Assembly (NCBI GenBank): GCA_964415185.1
Contig: CAYPZI010000173.1
Coordinates: 1-5,274, forward strand
DNA: 5,274 nt
Source: CAYVBJ01 sp964415185
GTDB taxonomy: Bacteria; Bacteroidota; Rhodothermia; Balneolales; Balneolaceae
Direction: 5' to 3'
This document shows, in pieces, positions 1-5,274 of this stretch. Within the stretch, counting starts at the first letter, position 1. Each line of letters begins with the position of its first letter. The notes beneath the pieces are model-generated. The model was given only the letters and a program-made list of their open reading frames with translations. It ran no database searches and had not been told where the DNA came from. The position numbers and the translations under genes are program-made.

Positions 1-119
1 GACTCGAAAGCTGACCGCCTCTGGCTGTTTTCCTGCCCTCAGTCGTCAGACGAGGATCGGTGCCAATCGTTACAAATTTGTGATGTGTTCCCTTTTCTGA
101 TTAACTTACCTTTTATACC
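1..119. other. Left-edge sequence with no assignable gene
   Basis: I see no supportable gene here. One + strand frame is open from base 1 to a TGA at 121-123, which overlaps the ATG of the next gene as ATGA. That could be the last 40 codons of an upstream gene coupled to the transferase. However, the implied peptide is rich in Cys, Ser and Pro and matches no family I know, and a second + frame is also open as far as a TGA at 98-100, so openness alone means little. On the minus strand there is no ATG, and the TTG codons lead quickly to stops. Short perfect palindromes occur at 43-53 (TCGTCAGACGA) and 72-81 (ACAAATTTGT), but neither matches an operator I recognise. Confidence 0.3.
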
Positions 120-821
120 ATGATAAATGATCAGAATAAACATATTGCACTTCTGTTTTTCAGCAGGACACCTCTTGCTGAAAGCCGCAAAAAAAAGATC
201 ATGCGGCATGATGAAGATAAAAACCGGAAAGTGACCGGGCTTTTAATAAAACAGACACTGCAATCAATTGAAAAATCGGGCCTCCCGGTTTTTGTTTTTG
301 ATGAAAGCAGACAAAAAGGCAATACCTTCGGTGAACGCCTTGCCAATGCTTATGATGAACTTTTCAACCGGGGTTTCAAAGGAGTAATTGCCGTTGGAAA
401 CGATTGTCCGGGCCTGGCATCTATTGACTGGACATCCATTGCCGGTGAACTTCTTGCAAGACGCTCGGTTATCGGGCCCACACCTGAAGGCGGTTCTTAC
501 CTGATCGGGCTGACGAAGGATGTTTTCCATAAGGAATCATTCCAAAACCTGCCCTGGAAAACTTCTTCTGTTTACAAGGCACTTATCGGCCTGATCGAAA
601 ACCAAAACGGCCAATATCTCGAATTAGCGGAGCAGCGGGATATAAACCGGTTTGAGGATTTGAAATATTTTCTGAAATCAAATTTCAAAGGTTTTTTAAA
701 ACGTTTTAAGGAATTGCTTAAAACGCTTTTTGAAGCCTGTAATTCTTCAGCCGTCTCCGCATTTATGCCTCAGCTTCAGTCCCGGCCCGTTCACGTTACC
801 CGTCCTCCTCCATTCTTTTAA
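120..821 (+). CDS. DUF2064 / TIGR04282-type putative glycosyltransferase
   Basis: Putative cytoplasmic GT-A-fold transferase of the DUF2064 family, also named rSAM/selenodomain-associated transferase 1; no reaction is established. Family features seen: a hydrophobic first strand (residues 9-14, IALLFF), QKGNTFGERL (65-74), a strand plus turn VIAVGNDCPGL (89-99) matching the family G-x-D-x-P-x-L loop, PTPEGGSYLIGL (120-131) matching the usual DGGYYLIGL, and PWKTSSV (145-151) like the W-x-T-x-x-V motif. The N-terminal loop is divergent: the PGxxKTRL-like signature typical of relatives is replaced by LAESRKKKI (19-27). The domain ends near residue 187. A basic amphipathic helix (about 189-206) and a tail ending RPPPFF follow. 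The length of 233 aa is slightly above usual. The ATG at 120 is the only start that keeps the first strand; no clear ribosome binding site precedes it. It shares the strand of the transport genes downstream, but the gap argues for a separate promoter or loose coupling. The family is confident; the function is unknown. Confidence 0.85.
   Translation: MINDQNKHIALLFFSRTPLAESRKKKIMRHDEDKNRKVTGLLIKQTLQSIEKSGLPVFVFDESRQKGNTFGERLANAYDELFNRGFKGVIAVGNDCPGLASIDWTSIAGELLARRSVIGPTPEGGSYLIGLTKDVFHKESFQNLPWKTSSVYKALIGLIENQNGQYLELAEQRDINRFEDLKYFLKSNFKGFLKRFKELLKTLFEACNSSAVSAFMPQLQSRPVHVTRPPPFF
702..731 (+). other. AT-rich hairpin plus T-run inside the DUF2064 gene
   Basis: CGTTTTAAG (702-710) and CTTAAAACG (717-725) form a perfect 9-bp stem with a 6-nt loop, followed after one base by TTTTT (727-731). 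The shape is terminator-like, but it lies within the coding sequence where a Lys/Leu-rich amphipathic helix is encoded. Repeated AAA and CTT/TTA codons could produce it by chance. The stem is AU-rich and weak. I list it as structure seen, not as a working terminator. Confidence 0.2.
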
Positions 822-879
822 GATTTATCTCCCCTTTAAATTAAAATCCCACTCAAGAAATCGTTCACACCGGTTTCCG

Positions 880-912
880 ATTACTGTTACTGTCTAACTC
901 GGTAACAGTAAT
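880..912. promoter_or_regulatory. Perfect 11-bp inverted repeat upstream of the TonB receptor
   Basis: ATTACTGTTAC (880-890) and GTAACAGTAAT (902-912) are exact reverse complements separated by 11 bp, giving arm centres 22 bp apart, or about two helical turns. This fits a dimeric regulator binding one DNA face, or an 11-bp stem with an 11-nt loop in the receptor mRNA leader. No T-run follows, so it does not look like an intrinsic terminator for the upstream gene. It lies 27 bp before the ATG at 940 and 75 bp before the preferred ATG at 988. The hexamer ACCGGT also occurs on either side (869-874 and 929-934). I do not recognise the site as that of a known regulator, and I find no convincing promoter around it. 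Confidence 0.5.
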
Positions 913-987
913 ATTCTGTTGAAAATTGACCGGTATTGAATGGGTTTAATCCATAAAACATCAACGAAAATAGCATCTTTGAACAGA

Positions 988-3981
988 ATGAAAAGGTTTT
1001 ACTTAATCCTGATTTTACAGCTAATATACTTTATTCCCCTATCAGCACAGTCATCCCTAACTATTACTGTCATTGAAAATAAAACATATCAACCGTTAAA
1101 AGATCATACCGTTCTTATTGAAAACAGCGAGATCGGTTTTTCGGAGGAAAGAACCACGAGTGAAAACGGCCGTGTCACACTAAGCGGACTTTCCACTTCA
1201 GGATCGTATGTCGTAATTGTACCTGAAACAGCCGAATTCTTTGAGAGCCGGAGTGAACCGGTGCAGCTCATATCGAATAAAAATACAAGTGTTCTTGTTA
1301 CCGTCTTTCACAGAATTGATGAAGAACTGGAAGAAATAACCGTCAGCGCTTCATCCACTTCCATCAATACGGTCGATGCCCAGGTTGCATCGGAGCTGAA
1401 TGTAAGAGAAATCCAGGAACTGCCTGTTGAAGGACGGGATATCACACGCGCCCTGTTCCGGCTGCCAAATATATCACAAGCCACCGGCTTTTTTGCAGAA
1501 GCCCCGAATGTTGCCATCAACGGAGCCAACTCACTCTTTACCAACTACCAGATTGACGGATTCGACAACAACGAAAACTTTCTGGGCGGACAACGGTTCC
1601 GGATTCCGGTTGGCCTTACACAAAATATTACAACGCTGACCAATAACTTCAGTGCTGAACACGGCCGCACCTCAAACGGCATCATCAATATAACAACACG
1701 ATCAGGCAGCAATGAGCGAACGGGCGAGCTGTTTTTTGTTACACGGCCCGGCCCACCTCTCGACTCCTCCTCCCCTTTTGCCCAGCGCGACCTGACAGGA
1801 AATAACGTGAAAGACGGGTTTTCAAGATTCCAGGGAGGTGTGACAGTTGGCGGCCCAATCAAAAAAGACAAGACATTCTATTTTATAAATGCCGAACACA
1901 TTACCGACCAAAAGGATAACCTTCTCAATTCCCCCGAACTTGGTGTAAATACAACTGTTCCCGGTACAAACCGGTTTACGTTCCTCTCGGGAAGGCTCGA
2001 TCACCGATGGAACAACAAATTCAGGTCATTTCTCAGGATCAACCGTGGCTTTGTGAAAGTTGAGCGCCAGGGTGGCGGGCTTGACGGCGGTGTCTCGTTT
2101 CCCTCATCAGGAAACCAGCAGGACAGAAATTCCATCATGGTGGCTCAAAAAAATATCTATTCCGGCAACGGATTTGTTTCGGAAACGGGATATCAATACG
2201 GCCGTTTCCGGTGGAATTTTGCCAACCCGGATAACCCGGATTCACCAAATACCACCGTTCTCGGCCCCGATGGCCAGACCATTGCTACCCTCGGCCATCC
2301 CGGATTTCTGTTTGATGAAACCGAAAATACCCATCAGTTTCAGCAAAAGTTTACTTTTTATAAAGGAAACCATACGTTCAAAACCGGTATTGATGTAAAA
2401 TCTTCCGGATTTTCACTTATCGGTGGCGGCAACCCGAATGGAAGCTGGATTGTAAGCCTGAACCAGGAGCAGGTTGACGAGGTCCGAAATCTCGGAATAG
2501 GCAGCGGACTCACCCCTTTCGATATCCCTTCTGATGCAGAGGTTGAACTTTTCGGCATCGAACTGAGGCCCGATGCATTTGAAAAGCGCCAGAATATCAT
2601 CAGCCTCTATCTTGAAGACCAGTTCGCCGTTACCGGGCGGTTAAACCTCAACCTCGGTATTCGATGGGATTACGATAACCTATCCAAAGCCGGAAGCACC
2701 GGCAATGGCGACCTGAATAACATCGCGCCGAGAGTAAGTGCAAATTACCGGATATCCCCCAAAACATCTGTCAGAGGCGGTTATGGAATGTATTATGATA
2801 AAATTCTCTATGCCGTGTACAGTGATGCCCTGCAATTCAGTTCGAATTCTGACGATTTCAGAACTCAAATCTCAGAGTTTGTGCGGCTTGGAATTCTTCC
2901 CGAAGGCACAGGCATCAGCGACGTAACCAATGAGGGCAACCTGACCGCCAACATAACCGGGATTGATTTCCTGGATACCCCCTCGCGTGAATCCCTGCAG
3001 GCACAACGTGAATCGGTTTTCAGCAATGAGCTCAGAATTCTGAATCCGCGAGGGCTTGACAACCCGTTTTCCCACCAGTTTATGGCAGGTTTCCAGCACC
3101 AGGTAAACGACAATACACTGATCTACCTGGATTTGATGCACAACCGGTCTTTTAATCTCTTCCGGCTTAGAGACCTTAATGCTCCCTCTGCATTCCCGAT
3201 TGATCCTGACAATGTTGAGATTCGATCGCCGGAAGAAGCCGACGCAACACGTCCCGTGCCCATCTTTCAGGATGAACAGGGTTCTTTCGCCCTCGCAGGT
3301 AACGACACACTGCGCGGAGCTGCCCGAAGCGTGGTTATGACCGAAACCGACGGACGTTCAAACTATTATGCCATGAACCTGACTGTTGACCGCCACCGCG
3401 CCGATAAAAACTACTCCTTTAGGTTTATCTATACCCTCTCTTATCTCGAAAATAACACGGAAGATATCAATTTCCGCGCACGCGATGCCAACAATTTTGA
3501 AGACGAATGGGGCCCAGCGCTCAACGACAGACGGCATATTTTCAACACTATTTTGACTTATTTTCCAATTGAAGGTTTTTCAGCAACTGTCGCCGCAATC
3601 TTTCAAAGCGGCCAGCCTGTAAACCGTGTTCCGGATGCCACCGTTTTCGGAACGACCGACCTGAACGGAGACGGACGTTCTTTCTCACAGCAGTTTGTAG
3701 GCAATAACGACAGAAGCCCCGGAGAAAGCCGTAACAGTGACCGCCTGCCCTGGAATACAACATTTGACTTGAATTTACAGTACTCACTGCCTGTCGCCGG
3801 CGGCAGGGTTGTGGCTGGTGCGGATATCTTCAATCTATTTAACGCCGAAAACCTGGGTGGATTCAGCAGCAACCTGACACAAAGCAACCAGATCCAGGTA
3901 GGCCCGCCGGAAAGGGGCATCACAAAAAGAAATGTTGCGCCGCCCCGGCAGTTTCAGTTCTCACTCAAATACCTGTTTTGA
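988..3981 (+). CDS. Oar-like TonB-dependent outer-membrane receptor
   Basis: Outer-membrane active transporter that imports a ligand using TonB-ExbB-ExbD energy; the ligand is unknown. Numbering from the ATG at 988 (997 aa): signal peptide 1-21 (MKRF, hydrophobic core, LSAQ; cleavage near A20/Q21), a carboxypeptidase-regulatory-like beta-sandwich domain at about 22-108, a TonB-box-like segment EEITVSAS (115-122), then the plug with LPVEGRDITRALFRLPNI (145-162), NYQIDGFDNN (186-195) and SAEHGRTSNGIINITTRSGS (222-241). The rest is a 22-strand-type beta-barrel rich in alternating aromatic and polar strands, ending FQFSLKYLF with the C-terminal Phe typical of barrel insertion. The frame is also open from an ATG at 940, which adds 16 residues before the signal peptide. 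I prefer 988 because the signal peptide then starts normally with MKR and the upstream bases are A-rich. The layout and length match Oar/carboxypeptidase-regulatory TonB receptors rather than SusC (no SusD partner is seen). It is followed 50 bp later by a substrate-binding protein, suggesting a shared operon and ligand. Confidence 0.92.
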   Translation: MKRFYLILILQLIYFIPLSAQSSLTITVIENKTYQPLKDHTVLIENSEIGFSEERTTSENGRVTLSGLSTSGSYVVIVPETAEFFESRSEPVQLISNKNTSVLVTVFHRIDEELEEITVSASSTSINTVDAQVASELNVREIQELPVEGRDITRALFRLPNISQATGFFAEAPNVAINGANSLFTNYQIDGFDNNENFLGGQRFRIPVGLTQNITTLTNNFSAEHGRTSNGIINITTRSGSNERTGELFFVTRPGPPLDSSSPFAQRDLTGNNVKDGFSRFQGGVTVGGPIKKDKTFYFINAEHITDQKDNLLNSPELGVNTTVPGTNRFTFLSGRLDHRWNNKFRSFLRINRGFVKVERQGGGLDGGVSFPSSGNQQDRNSIMVAQKNIYSGNGFVSETGYQYGRFRWNFANPDNPDSPNTTVLGPDGQTIATLGHPGFLFDETENTHQFQQKFTFYKGNHTFKTGIDVKSSGFSLIGGGNPNGSWIVSLNQEQVDEVRNLGIGSGLTPFDIPSDAEVELFGIELRPDAFEKRQNIISLYLEDQFAVTGRLNLNLGIRWDYDNLSKAGSTGNGDLNNIAPRVSANYRISPKTSVRGGYGMYYDKILYAVYSDALQFSSNSDDFRTQISEFVRLGILPEGTGISDVTNEGNLTANITGIDFLDTPSRESLQAQRESVFSNELRILNPRGLDNPFSHQFMAGFQHQVNDNTLIYLDLMHNRSFNLFRLRDLNAPSAFPIDPDNVEIRSPEEADATRPVPIFQDEQGSFALAGNDTLRGAARSVVMTETDGRSNYYAMNLTVDRHRADKNYSFRFIYTLSYLENNTEDINFRARDANNFEDEWGPALNDRRHIFNTILTYFPIEGFSATVAAIFQSGQPVNRVPDATVFGTTDLNGDGRSFSQQFVGNNDRSPGESRNSDRLPWNTTFDLNLQYSLPVAGGRVVAGADIFNLFNAENLGGFSSNLTQSNQIQVGPPERGITKRNVAPPRQFQFSLKYLF

Positions 3982-4031
3982 TAACTTTTGTACGAAAAAA
4001 ACAACCGAATTTATTCACATAACTCACACTG
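3982..4031. other. Short intergenic gap between the receptor and ynjB-like genes
   Basis: This 50-bp spacer is AT-rich. I find no hairpin with a T-run, no clear ribosome binding site before the ATG at 4032, and no convincing promoter. A TAACTTTTG sequence (3982-3990) resembles the Bacteroidota -7 element TAnnTTTG but has one extra base and no well-placed upstream TTTG. The simplest reading is that the two genes are cotranscribed. Confidence 0.5.
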
Positions 4032-5243
4032 ATGACATATCGAAATTTCTTATTTCTGCTGATATTGATGATATACACGGCTTGTTCCGGGCCATCAGGC
4101 CGCGATGCGGGGCTTGCAGAAAAGTCCTGGGAACAGATTACGAATGAGGCCGAAGGCAAATCACTCACCATGATGATGTGGATGGGCGATCCGTTCATCA
4201 ACAACTACATGAACGACTATGTGGTGCCGGAAGTTAAAGAGAGGTTTGGAATTAATCTTGAAATCGTAAGCGGGCAGGGCACTCAGATTGTCTCAACCCT
4301 GATGTCGGAGATTGAAAGCAGGCGAACAAACAGTGAGATCGATATGATGTGGATCAACGGTGAAACTTTTTTTCAGCTTCGGCAAATTGATGCCCTTTAC
4401 GGCCCGTTTACTGATCGTCTGCCGAATTCACAATACATCGACTTTTCAAATCCCTTTATCGGCAAGGATTTTCAGCAGCCGGTTGACGGTTACGAAACGC
4501 CGTGGGGCAATGTGCAGCTTACAATCATCTACAATTCAGAAAACGTAGAGAATCCGCCTCAGACCCTGGATGAGCTAAAATCATTTACAAAGTCCCATCC
4601 CGGCAGGTTTACTATTCCCACCGAGTTTACCGGAATGACGCTGTTGAAATCAATGATGATATCAATAGCCGAAGATCCTGATGTATTTAAGGGCAGTTTC
4701 GATGAAGAAACCTATCAAAAATACAGCAGCCGGCTCTGGCAATATATTCGTGAAATCAAACCCGGCTTCTGGCGAAACGGGGAAACCTTTCCGAATTCTA
4801 TCGCGCAGTTGCACCAGCTCTTTGCCAATGGAGAAATCTGGTTTACCTTTAGCAACAACGATAGTGAAGTTGATAATAAAATAGCCCAGGGCCTGTTTCA
4901 GGATAACAGCCGAGCTTACGTTCCCGAATTCGGCACCATACGAAACTCACACTATCTTGGCATCTCCTCTCTCTCATCCAAAAAAGAAGCTGCCATGGCT
5001 GTTATCAATTTTTTAATTTCACCTGAAGCACAATTTGAGAAAATGAAACCCTCAGTTTGGGGAGACGGCACAGTGCTCGACTTCAAAAAACTGCCGGATC
5101 AGTGGAAAGAAAAATTCCGGGATATTCCCGGACGGAATTATGCACCACCGAGAAATGAAATCAAAAAATATGCCCTGATGGAACCCGCTCCTGAGTACAT
5201 GATCCGGATATTTGAAGATTTCAGATCCAATGTGGTAAATTGA
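4032..5243 (+). CDS. ynjB: YnjB-family ABC transporter substrate-binding lipoprotein
   Basis: Extracellular solute-binding protein of the YnjB family, the capture component of a YnjBCD-type ABC importer whose substrate is not established even for the E. coli system. A type II (lipoprotein) signal runs to C18, with lipobox Y-T-A-C; Tyr at -3 is unusual where Leu is typical, but the short hydrophobic segment followed by C-S-G-P-S-G supports lipidation. The mature part begins with a W-E-Q-I helix and strand SLTMMMWMGDP (44-54). Family hallmarks are IDMMWINGETF (103-113), LYGPF (122-126), LPNSQYIDF (130-138), the GYETPWGNVQLT segment (153-164), FTIPTEFTGM (193-202) and, near the C-terminus, SPEAQFEKMKPSVWGDGTVL (330-349). 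At 403 aa it is close to the usual family length and looks intact. The ATG at 4032 is the only start giving a proper signal sequence. Its stop overlaps a likely next start, as expected for ynjB-ynjC coupling. The family is confident; the ligand is unknown. Confidence 0.9.
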   Translation: MTYRNFLFLLILMIYTACSGPSGRDAGLAEKSWEQITNEAEGKSLTMMMWMGDPFINNYMNDYVVPEVKERFGINLEIVSGQGTQIVSTLMSEIESRRTNSEIDMMWINGETFFQLRQIDALYGPFTDRLPNSQYIDFSNPFIGKDFQQPVDGYETPWGNVQLTIIYNSENVENPPQTLDELKSFTKSHPGRFTIPTEFTGMTLLKSMMISIAEDPDVFKGSFDEETYQKYSSRLWQYIREIKPGFWRNGETFPNSIAQLHQLFANGEIWFTFSNNDSEVDNKIAQGLFQDNSRAYVPEFGTIRNSHYLGISSLSSKKEAAMAVINFLISPEAQFEKMKPSVWGDGTVLDFKKLPDQWKEKFRDIPGRNYAPPRNEIKKYALMEPAPEYMIRIFEDFRSNVVN

Positions 5244-5274
5244 TTAAAAAAATTCTCATATCGCTTTTTGTCAT
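5240..5274 (+). CDS. Possible start of a YnjC-like ABC permease gene (partial)
   Basis: A TTG at 5240-5242 overlaps the TGA stop of the substrate-binding gene (5241-5243) as TTGA. Read from it, the visible peptide is MIKKILISLFV, a short basic start followed by hydrophobic residues, the normal opening of an inner-membrane protein. The same frame has a TGA at 5213-5215 and no ATG or GTG between that and the window end, so TTG is the best start if this frame is used. In E. coli the gene after ynjB encodes the permease YnjC, which fits. Only 11 full codons are seen, so the product is inferred from context; a start beyond the window edge in another frame remains possible. Confidence 0.45.
   Translation, partial: MIKKILISLFV

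Noticed and set aside
72..81. ACAAATTTGT palindrome as an operator for the DUF2064 gene
   Set aside because: A 10-bp AT-rich palindrome is expected by chance at this scale, and it does not match a known regulator site that I can name.
1..100. Part of a cobalamin or TPP riboswitch near the left edge
   Set aside because: The bases at 3-19 loosely recall the 3' end of a cobalamin riboswitch, but the conserved core motifs are not in the window, and TPP-box sequences are absent. The resemblance is too weak to call.
1..123. Open + strand frame ending in TGA that overlaps the DUF2064 ATG, as the 3' end of an upstream gene
   Set aside because: The 40-residue composition is not protein-like (Cys- and Pro-rich), no family is recognisable, and a second frame is also open over most of the stretch, so openness is weak evidence.
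880..912. The inverted repeat as an intrinsic terminator of the DUF2064 gene
   Set aside because: The stem is AT-rich and followed by ATTCTGTTG, not a T-run.
1308..3923. Several open frames of 60-108 codons on both strands inside the receptor gene
   Set aside because: All lie within the well-supported receptor reading frame, lack recognisable domains, and are best explained as shadows of its coding sequence.
988..3981. The receptor as a SusC-type glycan importer
   Set aside because: No SusD-like lipoprotein gene follows, and the partner is an ABC substrate-binding protein. The plug and N-terminal layout fit the Oar-like/carboxypeptidase-regulatory class better.
1..5274. CRISPR arrays, tRNA or rRNA genes, insertion sequences, phage or toxin-antitoxin genes
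   Set aside because: No spaced direct repeats, RNA-gene signatures, transposase motifs or terminal repeats were seen. The window is nearly filled by three ordinary coding genes.

Overview
The window suggests a Gram-negative bacterium of the Bacteroidota/Balneolota type. This is inferred from a TonB-dependent receptor with an N-terminal carboxypeptidase-regulatory-like domain, a signal peptide ending in an 'AQ' cleavage region, and the lack of clear Shine-Dalgarno sequences before the genes. No taxonomic marker gene is present, so the placement is tentative. All recognisable genes lie on the + strand.

Layout: positions 1-119 hold no gene I can support. A DUF2064-type putative nucleotide-sugar/glycosyl transferase follows (120-821). 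Next is an intergenic region of 118-166 bp, depending on the start used for the following gene, which contains a perfect 11-bp inverted repeat (880-912). Then come an Oar-like TonB-dependent outer-membrane receptor (988-3981, or from 940) and, 50 bp later, a YnjB-family ABC-transporter substrate-binding lipoprotein (4032-5243). At the right edge a new reading frame appears to begin at a TTG codon overlapping the ynjB stop (5240 onward). Its first residues are basic then hydrophobic, as expected for a YnjC-like permease, but only 11 complete codons are visible.

How the parts may work together (inference): the outer-membrane receptor moves a solute into the periplasm, the YnjB lipoprotein captures it, and a YnjC/YnjD-type inner-membrane permease and ATPase, expected just beyond the window, import it. 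Neither YnjB nor this receptor type has a firmly established substrate. The DUF2064 transferase upstream may act on the imported compound or may be an unrelated neighbour. Everything beyond the family assignments is hypothesis.
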